Both the position numbers and the translations under genes were made by a program. Source: Microbispora rosea subsp. aerata (GTDB lineage: Bacteria; Actinomycetota; Actinomycetes; Streptosporangiales; Streptosporangiaceae). From it: a DNA stretch of 64,000 nt. Shown here one piece after another: positions 1-8,425 of this stretch. The DNA lies in NCBI RefSeq assembly GCF_014647835.1, contig NZ_BMPY01000007.1:186001-250000 (forward strand), written 5' to 3'. The notes below the pieces were generated by a model. It saw only the letters and a program-made list of their open reading frames with translations. It was not told the DNA's origin and did no database searches. Positions within the stretch are counted from its first letter, which is position 1. Every line of letters begins with the position of its first letter.

Positions 1-1097
1 GAGTAGCGCATGCGGGTGGCGAACAGCTCGGAGAAGAACGCCGCCTGCGGGCCGTACATCGCGCCGTGCAGCAGCAGGCCGACCGTCACGGCCACGGTGA
101 CCAGGGCGAAGTTCTTCGTGTCGATCAGCGGGAAGAACGCGAAGGCCCACAGGCCGACGCCGGCGGCGCCGAGGAGATAGACGGGCCGGCGGCCCAGCCG
201 GTCGGACAGCGCACCCCACAGCGGGATCGTGACGAAGTGGACCGCCGAGCCGATCAGCACGGCGTTGAGCACCGTGCCCTTGGGCAGGCCCGCGGCCTCG
301 GTGCCGTACACAAGGACGAACGCGGTGATGACGTAGTAGGAGACGTTCTCGGCCATCCGGGCGCCCATCGCCACCAGCACGTCGCGCCAGTGGTGGCGCA
401 GCACCGCGACGATGGGGGCCTTCGGCGCGGGCTCCCGCCGCTCCAGCGCCCGCTGGAACACCGGCGACTCGGCGACCGACAGCCTGATCCACAGGCCGAT
501 CAGCACGAGCACGCCCGACAGCAGGAACGCGATCCGCCAGCCCCAGGCGAGGAACGCGTCGTCGGGCTGCACCGCGGCCAGCAGCGCCAGCACGCCGGTG
601 GCGATCAGGTTGCCGCCGGGGGCGCCGGCCTGCGGCCAGGACGCCCAGAAGCCGCGGTTGCGGGGGTCGCCGTGCTCGGAGACCAGCAGCACCGCGCCGC
701 CCCACTCGCCGCCGAGGGCGAAGCCCTGCACCAGCCGCAGCGCGGTCAGCAGCAGCGGCGCGGCGGCGCCGAGCGCGGCGTACGTCGGCAGGCAGCCGAT
801 CAGGAACGTCGATCCGCCCATCAGGAGCAGGCTGATGACGAGCAGCCGCTTGCGGCCGAGCCGGTCGCCGTAGTGGCCGAAGACCAGCCCGCCGAGGGGC
901 CGGGCGACGAAGCCGACGGCGTAGGTGAGGAAGGCCAGCAGCGTGCCGGTCAGGGCGTCCTCGGTGGGGAAGAAGAGCTTGTTGAAGACCAGGGCGGCGG
1001 CCGAGCCGTACAGGAAGAAGTCGTACCACTCGATGGTGGTGCCGATCAGGCTGGCCCCGACGACCTTTCCGATTCGGGCAGGTGGGGTGTTTGCCAT
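1..1097 (-). CDS. MHS-family MFS transporter (partial, C-terminus outside window)
   Basis: Proton-coupled metabolite symporter of the major facilitator superfamily, metabolite:H+ symporter (MHS/ProP-like) subfamily, located in the cytoplasmic membrane. The visible 365 residues start MANTPPARIGKVVGASLIG and run through hydrophobic helices with the MFS loop motif GHYGDRLGRKR between helices 2 and 3 and its repeat SDRLGRRP in the second half. About 70-80 C-terminal residues are missing at the window edge, judged from the usual length of about 430-450. The ATG at 1097 follows a GAGGAG ribosome-binding site. It lies downstream of a PucR regulator and a 3-hydroxybutyrate dehydrogenase on the same strand, so 3-hydroxybutyrate or a related short acid is the likely substrate (inference). 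A palindrome sits about 40 nt upstream of the start. Confidence 0.9.
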   Translation of the reverse strand, partial: MANTPPARIGKVVGASLIGTTIEWYDFFLYGSAAALVFNKLFFPTEDALTGTLLAFLTYAVGFVARPLGGLVFGHYGDRLGRKRLLVISLLLMGGSTFLIGCLPTYAALGAAAPLLLTALRLVQGFALGGEWGGAVLLVSEHGDPRNRGFWASWPQAGAPGGNLIATGVLALLAAVQPDDAFLAWGWRIAFLLSGVLVLIGLWIRLSVAESPVFQRALERREPAPKAPIVAVLRHHWRDVLVAMGARMAENVSYYVITAFVLVYGTEAAGLPKGTVLNAVLIGSAVHFVTIPLWGALSDRLGRRPVYLLGAAGVGLWAFAFFPLIDTKNFALVTVAVTVGLLLHGAMYGPQAAFFSELFATRMRY

Positions 1098-1125
1098 AGG
1101 AACTCCTCAAATGGGGGGTTCCGCC

Positions 1126-1150
1126 ACGGTATGCAGTGACCGAGGTCACT
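1126..1150 (-). promoter_or_regulatory. Putative promoter and CRP-like palindromic operator of the MHS transporter
   Basis: AGTGACCGAGGTCACT (1135-1150) is a 7-bp perfect inverted repeat and also fits GTGA-N6-TCAC, the CRP/GlxR half-site pattern. On the minus strand a -10-like TACCGT lies at 1126-1131. The palindrome therefore overlaps the -35 region, which would suit repression or blocking. A PucR or GntR operator is an alternative reading. Confidence 0.45.
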
Positions 1151-1173
1151 CCTATGGGGCTTCACCACACACC

Positions 1174-3078
1174 TCAGGCGTCCGGCATGTGGGTGCGCAG
1201 CCGGTGCAGCCGCAGCGCGAGCTGGATCTCCAGGGCGCGGTCGGGCTCCTGCCAGTCCGCGCCGAGCAGCTGCCCCACCCGGTCGAGCCGCTGCGTGACC
1301 GTGTTGACGTGGATGTGCAGGGCCTCGGCCGTACGCGACAGCGAGCCGCCCGTGCCGAAATAGGCGTTCAGCGTCTTGACCAGGGCGGTTCCCCGGCGCG
1401 CGTCGTAGTCGAGCACCGGCCCCAGCGTGCCGGACAGGAAACCGGACACCTCGCGGCGCTCGCCCACCAGCAGGCCGACGAAGCCCAGCTCCTCGGCGCT
1501 CGCGCCGTCGCCCGTACGGCCCAGCGCGACCAGCGCCCCGGCGCAGCGGCGAGCCTCGGCGTAGGCGGACGCGACCGCCGTCACCGGCCCGCGGGCCGGC
1601 GCGGCCCCGGCCGTCGCCGGGCGGCCGAGCGAGGCGCTCAGCTCGGCGGCGACGCGCCGGGCCAGCGCGCCCGGCCGGTCGCCGGGCAGCAGCAGCACGA
1701 CCTCGTCACCCCGCGCCGTGGCCAGGCCGTGGGCCAGCGTCGCCTGCGACGACGCCCAGAAGGCGGCGCGCTCCCGCTGCCCGTCGTGCCGCGCCACGAC
1801 CAGCACGTGCGGCGCGCCGAGATCGACCCCGAGCCGCCGCGCCCGGTCGTCCAGCCCGCGCAGCTCCGGCCGGGACACCAGGTCGTCGAGCAGCTCGCCG
1901 CGCACCCGCCCTTCCGCCTCGGCCACGCTGCGGCGAAACAGCAGCAGCAGCGCGGTGACGATCGCGGCGCGCTCCAAAATCCGCTGGTCGGTGTCGGACA
2001 CCGGGCGGTCGGTGCGCAGCACCAGCGTGCACAGCGGCGCCGCCCCCACGTCCACCGACGCGACGTACGCGTCGCCCCGCTTGACCGTGCGGCCGAGCGC
2101 GCGCGAGGACTGGGCGGCGTCGAACACGCCCGCGTCCAGGTCGCCCGACTCGCCGACCAGCGGGCGTCCCTCGTCGTCCAGCACGGTCAGGCGGCCGCCC
2201 AGCACCTCGGTGACGACCGCGGCGACGTCCTCGACCCCGCCGCCGCGCAGCACGAGCCCGGTCATCCGGTCGTGCGCGTCCGCCGCCCGCTCGATCGACT
2301 GGCTGTGCGCCCTGATCAGGGCGTTCGCCTCGCTCAGCTCGGCCAGCGCGGCCCGGGTCTCCTGCAGCAGCCGGGCGGTGTCGATGGCCACGGCGGCGTG
2401 CGCGGCCAGCGAGCACAGCAGCGCCACCTCCTCCTGCACGAACGGCCTGGCGCCGCGGTTGGCCGCGAACAGCACGCCGATGACCTGCGCGCCGAGCCGC
2501 AGCGGCACCCCGAGGATCGCCACCAGGCCCTCCTCTTGGACGGCCAAATCGATCGTGGTGGTGTGCCGGAACCTCGGGTCGGCGAAGTAGTCCGCCGTGT
2601 TGTACGGCGTGCCCGTCTGCGCCACCAGCCCGCCCAGCCCGGCGCCCATCGGCAGCCGCAGCCGCCGGAAGCTGGCCGAGATCGACCCGTCGGTCACCCG
2701 CATGTAGGTGTCGCCGCGCTCGGGGTCGTTCAGCGTCATGTACGCGATGTCGGTGCCGAGCAACTGCCTGGCCCGGTGCACGATGGCCTCGAGCACCGCG
2801 TCGAGGTCGCGCAGCCCGGCCAGGTCGCTGGCGGTGTCGAACAGCGCCGACAGCTCCGCCTCCCGCTTGGCCCGCCGGCGCAGCACCGCCCGCACCCGCA
2901 GCGCGGCGACCTTGGCCCGCTCCAGCTCCTCCAGCGTCGCCGAGTCGGCCCCGGCCGCCCTCGCCTGCAGGATCGGACCCTCGAACTCCACCGCCGACGC
3001 CTCCCGCGCCAGCAGGTCGAGGTACGCGTACGCGCCGTCAACGGGCCGCGGAGCCTGGGTGGTCAGCGCGCGCTCCAT
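1174..3078 (-). CDS. PucR-family transcriptional regulator with GAF domain
   Basis: Cytoplasmic DNA-binding regulator of 634 residues. A GAF sensor domain spans about residues 75-240 (starting near LFDTASDLAGLRDLDAVLEA). A central CdaR/GGDEF-like region follows, and the C-terminus (about 565-625) carries the PucR helix-turn-helix, with the family hallmark SLSRTAEALHIHVNTVTQRL. The chosen ATG at 3078 lies inside the last codons of the upstream dehydrogenase gene (16-nt overlap) and is preceded by GGAGG with almost no spacing. A longer in-frame start exists upstream but would only add arginine-rich residues that overlap the dehydrogenase. Overlap with the dehydrogenase and the permease 76 nt downstream argue that it controls 3-hydroxybutyrate use (inference). 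Confidence 0.88.
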   Translation of the reverse strand: MERALTTQAPRPVDGAYAYLDLLAREASAVEFEGPILQARAAGADSATLEELERAKVAALRVRAVLRRRAKREAELSALFDTASDLAGLRDLDAVLEAIVHRARQLLGTDIAYMTLNDPERGDTYMRVTDGSISASFRRLRLPMGAGLGGLVAQTGTPYNTADYFADPRFRHTTTIDLAVQEEGLVAILGVPLRLGAQVIGVLFAANRGARPFVQEEVALLCSLAAHAAVAIDTARLLQETRAALAELSEANALIRAHSQSIERAADAHDRMTGLVLRGGGVEDVAAVVTEVLGGRLTVLDDEGRPLVGESGDLDAGVFDAAQSSRALGRTVKRGDAYVASVDVGAAPLCTLVLRTDRPVSDTDQRILERAAIVTALLLLFRRSVAEAEGRVRGELLDDLVSRPELRGLDDRARRLGVDLGAPHVLVVARHDGQRERAAFWASSQATLAHGLATARGDEVVLLLPGDRPGALARRVAAELSASLGRPATAGAAPARGPVTAVASAYAEARRCAGALVALGRTGDGASAEELGFVGLLVGERREVSGFLSGTLGPVLDYDARRGTALVKTLNAYFGTGGSLSRTAEALHIHVNTVTQRLDRVGQLLGADWQEPDRALEIQLALRLHRLRTHMPDA

Positions 3079-3836
3079 CCTCCGTCGATGGGGATCGAGG
3101 CGCCGGTGACGAACGACCCCTGCGGCCCGCACAGGTAGGCCACCATCGCGGCCACCTCGTCCGGCTCGATCAGCCGCTTGATCGCCGCGGGGGCGAGCAT
3201 GATCTGCTCCACCACCTCGTCCTCGCCGATCCCGTGGGTGCGGGCCTGGTCGGCGATCTGGTTCTCCACCAGCGGCGTGCGCACGTACGCCGGGTTGACG
3301 CAGTTGGAGGTCACGCCGTGCGGCGCCCCTTCCAGGGCGATCACCTTCGACAGGCCCTCAAGCGCGTGCTTGGCCGTCACGTACGCCGACTTGAACGGCG
3401 AGGCGCGCAGGCCGTGCACCGAGGAGATGTTGACGATCCGGCCCCAGCCGCGCTCGTACATGCCGGGCAGCACGGCCCGCGCGAGCAGGAACGGCGCCTC
3501 GACCATCACCCGCATGATCTTGCTGAAGACCTCGGGCGGAAACTCCTCGATCGGGGCCACGTGCTGGAACCCCGCGTTGTTCACGACGATGTCGGCGTGC
3601 AGGCGGGTGTCCGGCGAGGGCGGAAGCTGGCCCCGCCACGCCACCAGGAACTCCGGATCGGACAGGTCGACGGCCACCGGCGTGCCGCCGATCTCGGCGG
3701 CCACCTCGCCCGCGGCCTCGGCGTTGATGTCGGCGACCACGACGTGCGCGCCCTCGGCGGCCAGCCGCCGGGCACACGCCCGGCCGATGCCGCTCCCCGC
3801 GCCGGTGACGATGGCCGTACGCCCTTCAAGGCTCAT
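3063..3836 (-). CDS. bdhA: 3-hydroxybutyrate dehydrogenase (SDR family)
   Basis: NAD-dependent oxidation of D-3-hydroxybutyrate to acetoacetate in the cytoplasm, linking ketone-body or polyhydroxyalkanoate breakdown to acetyl-CoA. The 257-residue protein has the classical short-chain dehydrogenase features: TGAGSGIGRA cofactor loop near the N-terminus, NNAG, catalytic Ser in NISS and YxxxK in SAYVTAKHA. The segment NNAGFQHVAPIEEFP is typical of 3-hydroxybutyrate dehydrogenases specifically. ATG 3836 was chosen over an upstream in-frame start because it gives the canonical MSLEGRTAIVTG start behind GGGGCGCT. The end overlaps the PucR gene. It is probably co-transcribed with PucR and perhaps with fumC upstream (67-nt gap). 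Confidence 0.9.
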   Translation of the reverse strand: MSLEGRTAIVTGAGSGIGRACARRLAAEGAHVVVADINAEAAGEVAAEIGGTPVAVDLSDPEFLVAWRGQLPPSPDTRLHADIVVNNAGFQHVAPIEEFPPEVFSKIMRVMVEAPFLLARAVLPGMYERGWGRIVNISSVHGLRASPFKSAYVTAKHALEGLSKVIALEGAPHGVTSNCVNPAYVRTPLVENQIADQARTHGIGEDEVVEQIMLAPAAIKRLIEPDEVAAMVAYLCGPQGSFVTGASIPIDGGWSAR

Positions 3837-3903
3837 AGCGCCCCACGATAGGAACAGCGCCGTTCCCGGCACATGGCGGCCGGCGACATAGATGCCCGCC
3901 TTC

Positions 3904-5295
3904 CTATGTGGGCCGGGTCATGGACAGCACGTCCAGCGCCCGGTCGAGCTGCTCCTCGGTCAGCGTGCCGTTCGCCACGTGGCCGCGCTCGATGACGACC
4001 TCCCGGATCGTCTTGCGTTCCCGCAACGCCTGCTTGGCGATCTTGGCCGCTTCCTCGTACCCCACGTACCGGTTGAGCGGGGTGACGATCGACGGCGACG
4101 ACTCGGCGTACTCGCGCAGGCGCTCCACGTTCGCGGTGATCCCGCTGACGCACCGGTCGGCCAGCAGCCGCGACACGTTGGCCAGCAGCCGGATCGACTC
4201 CAGCACGTTGCGGGCCATCACCGGCAGCATCACGTTGAGCTCGAACGCCCCCGAGGCCCCGGCCATCGTGATCGCGGCGTCGTTGCCCACCACCTGCGCG
4301 GCCACCATCGTGACCGCCTCGGGGATCACCGGGTTGACCTTCCCCGGCATGATCGACGAGCCCGGCTGCAGGTCGGGCAGGTTGATCTCGCCCAGCCCGG
4401 CGCGCGGACCCGACCCCATCCACCGCAGGTCGTTGGCGATCTTGTTGAGCGAGACCGCGATGACCTTGAGCATGCCCGACAGCTCGACCAGCCCGTCACG
4501 CGCGCCCTGCGCCTCGAAGTGGTCCCTGGCCTCGGTGAACGGCAGCCCCGTGATCCGGCTCAGCTCGGCGATCACGGCCTGGGCCCAGCCCGGCCCCGGC
4601 ACGTTCACGCCGGTGCCCACGGCCGTGCCGCCCAGCGGCAGCTCGGCCAGGCGCGGCAGCGCCGCCTGGAGCCGTTCGAGCGCCAGCTCGATCTGAGTGG
4701 AGTAGCCGCCGAACTCCTGGCCGAGCGTGACCGGCGTCGCGTCCATCAAATGGGTGCGGCCCGCCTTCACCACGTCGGCGAACTCCGCCGCCTTCTCCTC
4801 CAGTGTGGTCGCCAGGTGCTCCAGGGCCGGGGTCAGCTCGTGCACCACGGCGTACGTCGCCGCGACGTGAATGGAGGACGGGAACACGTCGTTGGACGAC
4901 TGGGCGGCGTTCACGTGGTCGTTCGGGTGGACGGGCCGGCCGAGCCGCTCCTGCGCCAGCGTCGCGACGACCTCGTTCATGTTCATGTTGGACGAGGTGC
5001 CGGAACCGGTCTGGAAGACGTCCACCGGGAACTGGTCGTCCCACTTGCCCTCGGCGACCTCGTTCGCGGCGTCCTGGATCGCCTGCGCCATGTCCTTGTC
5101 GATCACGCCGTACTCGGCGTTGACCTTCGCGCAGGCGGCCTTGATGCGGGCGAGCGCCGCGATGTGCGCGGGCTCCAGCCCCCGGCCCGACACCGGGAAG
5201 TTCTCCACCGCCCGCTGCGTCTGAGCCCGCCACTTGGCGTGGGCGGGCACCCGGACCTCGCCCATGGAGTCGTGCTCGATGCGAAATTCGTCCAT
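3904..5295 (-). CDS. fumC: Class II fumarate hydratase
   Basis: Reversible hydration of fumarate to L-malate in the TCA cycle, cytoplasmic homotetramer, no iron-sulfur cluster. At 463 residues it has the normal length for the family. The fumarase/aspartase signature [11 protein letters not shown] lies near residues 312-322, with [17 protein letters not shown] near 177-193 and SSNDVFPSS upstream. The ATG at 5295 follows AGGACTGAGAC. It begins only 9 nt after the stop of the NACHT-type gene, so it may be read from that gene's transcript unless a promoter hides in the NACHT 3' end. A second, unrelated class I fumarase lies at 11618-13270. Oxygen or iron limitation commonly decides which fumarase type is used in bacteria that carry both (general knowledge). 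Confidence 0.96.
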   Translation of the reverse strand: MDEFRIEHDSMGEVRVPAHAKWRAQTQRAVENFPVSGRGLEPAHIAALARIKAACAKVNAEYGVIDKDMAQAIQDAANEVAEGKWDDQFPVDVFQTGSGTSSNMNMNEVVATLAQERLGRPVHPNDHVNAAQSSNDVFPSSIHVAATYAVVHELTPALEHLATTLEEKAAEFADVVKAGRTHLMDATPVTLGQEFGGYSTQIELALERLQAALPRLAELPLGGTAVGTGVNVPGPGWAQAVIAELSRITGLPFTEARDHFEAQGARDGLVELSGMLKVIAVSLNKIANDLRWMGSGPRAGLGEINLPDLQPGSSIMPGKVNPVIPEAVTMVAAQVVGNDAAITMAGASGAFELNVMLPVMARNVLESIRLLANVSRLLADRCVSGITANVERLREYAESSPSIVTPLNRYVGYEEAAKIAKQALRERKTIREVVIERGHVANGTLTEEQLDRALDVLSMTRPT

Positions 5296-5304
5296 GTCTC
5301 AGTC

Positions 5305-8223
5305 CTACAGCCTCTCGCCGGTCGCACCGTTCCTGCCCGGATCGTCGCCCTCCGAACGGCCACCCTCATCCGCGGCCCCCCGTGTGACCTCCTCGGGCAG
5401 TTCCTCCCCCGTCACCTCCCGGAACACCTCCGCGACTCCCTGCGGATCCGACCGGTAGGCCTCCCGCAGGCTGTGAATGATGTCCTCGACTGTGCTCCGT
5501 GCTTCTTCCGTGTGCCGCCACGCCTCGGCAGCGAGGCGTGCGGCTGCGATGCCGCGTTCGCCGAGGAATATCTTCCGAAGTAGGTCCTGCACAATGATCG
5601 GTCGCTCGGCGGCGGTAGCCACTCTGTCGAGCAGCGGGTTACAGAAGAAGTGCGCGGTGTCGAGTGTGCGGCCGGTCGGCAGCAGCCACGGTTTCTCGCT
5701 CCAGTTCGGATTGCCGAAATCGCCCACCCGCTCGAGCGTCGCGTCGCCGATATAGCGGATCACCATGTCCCACAAACGTTCCTGCGTCAGTCTCTCGACT
5801 TGGTAGCGGCTAATGAGGCTATCCAGGGCATCGTTGTTCAATCGCGAGTGCCATAGGGATGTCAGGCGATGCCAGGCCAGTCCTGGATGCTCAACGCCCG
5901 GGAACAACGTGCTGCCCTTTATGCCGTCGGCGGTGAGCGAGGCGAGGATTACCAGGTTGGCGGTGTAGTAAGCACAGCGCGTGATGAACGTGGACGGCTT
6001 GGGCCGGTAGTCGGCATAGCTGTGGTCCGTCCGCGTCTCAGCGGCGTGCAGGAGGCGGACAAGCAGGTCCACGGTCGGCTCGCGGTCGAGGGCGGGCAGT
6101 AAGTCGCGGAGAAATTCCACGATCGGTTGCCGCTCGGTCAGCACGGAGAACGACAGCAACGCGTAGAGGAGCCCGTCGTCCGGCTGTGGTCGGCCGAAGA
6201 ACGGGTCGGCGGGGGCGGTCTCACGGGCGACCATGCCACGCAGCACGTCGCGCACCATCCGAGCGACCAGATATTCGCCGAAGGTGGCGTGCAGGAACTC
6301 GTAAGTCTGGAGCTTGCCGCCGTCCCTCTCGGCGGACGCCTGGTGGACGAAGAAGAACTTCCCGATCACCCGGTCGGCTCGGGAGAGGGGCGCCTGAAAG
6401 GTTGCCGTCTGGGCCGCCGGAGCCGGGACCAGCGCGGCCAGGTCGCTGTTGAGGTCGTCGGTGGTGACCCACTGTCTGCCCCGGTTGAACATCGCGAACG
6501 CCGCAACGGCCAGCGTGCGCAGCTCCAACTCCACGGCCTGGTCGATCTGCTCGTCCGGGAGCCCTGGCCGGTGTTTGCGTACCTCACGGCGGGCGAAGAG
6601 GGTGAGCAGCCGCTCGTACAGCTCCGCCTGGCTGAGCCCGGTCTCGCCGCGCTGCAAGGCGTTGGCGTCGGCGTCATACAACGCGAGCATCAGCAGCAGC
6701 AGCGGCTGCGACGCCAGGTCACCCTGTGCCAGGGCCGTCTCCGGCGGTAACGGCTTCAGCCTTTGAGCGGTGAAATATTCCTGATTCGCGGCGTTCCATA
6801 CCGATAGCCAGCGGCGGACCTGCTCCTCCTTGAAGGGCTCCAGCCGTAACACGAGGCATCCCTGGGGGAAGCGCATCCGGTCGGCGACGGCCGTGCGCGT
6901 GGTCACGAGCACGACCATCGGGCGGCGGAGATCGGCTTCTCGGCGTTGGAACTCGGCGACCCGGCTCAGGTAGTCGGAGCGATGGACCCCGGTGGCCTGG
7001 AGCAGCTCGTCCAGCCCGTCGAGCATGACGACCGGCAGCGCGCCGTCCGCCGACCGCGCCAGTTCGGGCCAGCTGAGGTGCTCCCCGGTGGCATTCCGCA
7101 CCGCCGCCTCGATCTGCTCCTGAATTGTCCCGTCGGCCGGCACTTCTCGCAGCGGCACCCGCACCGGGAGGAAGTCGCCGTCCGGAAGGCGACCAGCCAG
7201 GATCTTGGTGAGCACCGACTTGCCCGCGCCCGGCTGACCCAGCACGACCAGCGGCATCGTGGTGGCCTCGGGCGAGGTGAAGTAGCGGGCGAGGAAGCCG
7301 ACGATGTCGTCACTCCGCTCCACCCGCTCCCACCACCACTCCGCGCTCGGATCGGCCTGCTCGCCGTACTCGGCCAGCCGGAAGTCCGGGTTCACGTACG
7401 CATCGACGAGCATGGGCATGCGCATGCCCGAGGGGACCTCGCCCGACTGCGCAATGGGCCGATTCAAGGCTGCGCGGTGCGCCAGGGACAGCGTGTGCGG
7501 ATGATCGGGTGCCCTGGTGCTGGCGGCGACCTGGGTGAGCAGCGCCTCCAGCTCGGCCAGGCCGGTCTCCACCCGGTGCCGGGAAATCATGTCTTGCCAC
7601 AACGCGAACTCGGGAACGTCCAGAGCCAGCCGCCGGTGCAGTTCCTCGTACTTGCGGCGGGCTGCGTCGGGCAGCTCCTCCTCGATCGTCGTCTTCGCGC
7701 GTTCCCACTCGGTCGCGTTCAAGCGGTCACGGACCGCCAGCCCGGAGACGAACCCGATCAGTGCCGTAGCGAGCTTGCGGTAATACTCGTGGATCGAGTC
7801 GAGCATGACGGCGTACGACTGATTGGCACGCAGACCGGCCGGCTCGATCGTCATTAGTGTGTGGACGAACGATCCCGGCCCGGCGTCCGCCCCGGCGAGC
7901 GCCGCCTGCTCGTCCCGGTCGAGACGCAGCTCCCTCGGATCGAACGGCAACGGCAGCTCGTCCAGGGCCTCGAAGAACGCCGCCACGACGAGAATGGCCT
8001 GGGCCGCCTCCAGCCGGGCCGTGCGGTCATACCGGTTCAGGCCCGTCACCCGGTCGCGGAGCTTGCCGGTCGCCTCGCCCGCCAGCCGTACGGCCTCGTC
8101 CTTGACGTCGAACAGGGACAACCCCGGTACGGCACCGACGACGGTGCCGGTCACGATCTTCGTGACCGTGCTCTCCTTCCCGAGCAGCTTGACCGCGTCG
8201 GCGTAGCTGATCCCTTTGCGCAC
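5305..8223 (-). CDS. NACHT-domain STAND NTPase, bacterial NLR-like (putative antiphage)
   Basis: A 972-residue protein with a helical N-terminal region beginning MRKGISYADAVKLLG. This resembles the NACHT N-terminal helical domains found in actinobacterial NLR-like proteins (NNH7-type, from memory). A NACHT ATPase core follows: Walker A GQPGAGKS near 328-335, Walker B VVMLDGLDELL near 394-404, sensor-like TTRTAVADR, and a winged-helix region ending in TYEFLHATFGEYLVARM. The C-terminal ~350 residues match no repeat family I recognise and may be the sensor. GTG 8223 follows GGAG with good spacing. Base composition looks visibly less GC-rich than neighbours, suggesting transfer. Related bacterial NACHT proteins defend against phage by abortive responses (established for the family); that role here is inference. 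Confidence 0.85.
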   Translation of the reverse strand: MRKGISYADAVKLLGKESTVTKIVTGTVVGAVPGLSLFDVKDEAVRLAGEATGKLRDRVTGLNRYDRTARLEAAQAILVVAAFFEALDELPLPFDPRELRLDRDEQAALAGADAGPGSFVHTLMTIEPAGLRANQSYAVMLDSIHEYYRKLATALIGFVSGLAVRDRLNATEWERAKTTIEEELPDAARRKYEELHRRLALDVPEFALWQDMISRHRVETGLAELEALLTQVAASTRAPDHPHTLSLAHRAALNRPIAQSGEVPSGMRMPMLVDAYVNPDFRLAEYGEQADPSAEWWWERVERSDDIVGFLARYFTSPEATTMPLVVLGQPGAGKSVLTKILAGRLPDGDFLPVRVPLREVPADGTIQEQIEAAVRNATGEHLSWPELARSADGALPVVMLDGLDELLQATGVHRSDYLSRVAEFQRREADLRRPMVVLVTTRTAVADRMRFPQGCLVLRLEPFKEEQVRRWLSVWNAANQEYFTAQRLKPLPPETALAQGDLASQPLLLLMLALYDADANALQRGETGLSQAELYERLLTLFARREVRKHRPGLPDEQIDQAVELELRTLAVAAFAMFNRGRQWVTTDDLNSDLAALVPAPAAQTATFQAPLSRADRVIGKFFFVHQASAERDGGKLQTYEFLHATFGEYLVARMVRDVLRGMVARETAPADPFFGRPQPDDGLLYALLSFSVLTERQPIVEFLRDLLPALDREPTVDLLVRLLHAAETRTDHSYADYRPKPSTFITRCAYYTANLVILASLTADGIKGSTLFPGVEHPGLAWHRLTSLWHSRLNNDALDSLISRYQVERLTQERLWDMVIRYIGDATLERVGDFGNPNWSEKPWLLPTGRTLDTAHFFCNPLLDRVATAAERPIIVQDLLRKIFLGERGIAAARLAAEAWRHTEEARSTVEDIIHSLREAYRSDPQGVAEVFREVTGEELPEEVTRGAADEGGRSEGDDPGRNGATGERL

Positions 8224-8313
8224 CGGTCACTCCAGGGGGACACACCGAAGGTATTCGTGACCTTGCTAACAGTATGCGAATGCCCGAAGCGATGCGCTTG
8301 CGTTCACCCCGTA

Positions 8314-8386
8314 GGAGCGAGGGAGCGGAGCGGAAGGAAGCGAGGACCGCAGCGAGGGCCCAGCGAAGCGGGCTTCGCGAGGACTT
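8314..8386. repeat. Purine-rich GAGCG repeat tract with hairpin between kinase and NACHT genes
   Basis: Degenerate GAGCG/GGAGCGGA-type units are strung through the 202-nt gap. The tract ends in GCGAAGC-GG-GCTTCGC (8363-8378), which can fold as a hairpin about 48 nt after the kinase stop. It could end kinase transcription before the NACHT promoter. No gene is seen in this gap. Confidence 0.45.
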
Positions 8387-8425
8387 TCTAACCGCGCTCG
8401 TCGATCGACTCGGCTGCGTGCCGGG

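Noticed and set aside
925-3138. Long plus-strand frame opposite the PucR gene
   Set aside because: Arg/Gly/Pro/His-rich low-complexity translation with no family features. The opposite strand encodes a clear PucR regulator; this is a third-position G/C artefact.
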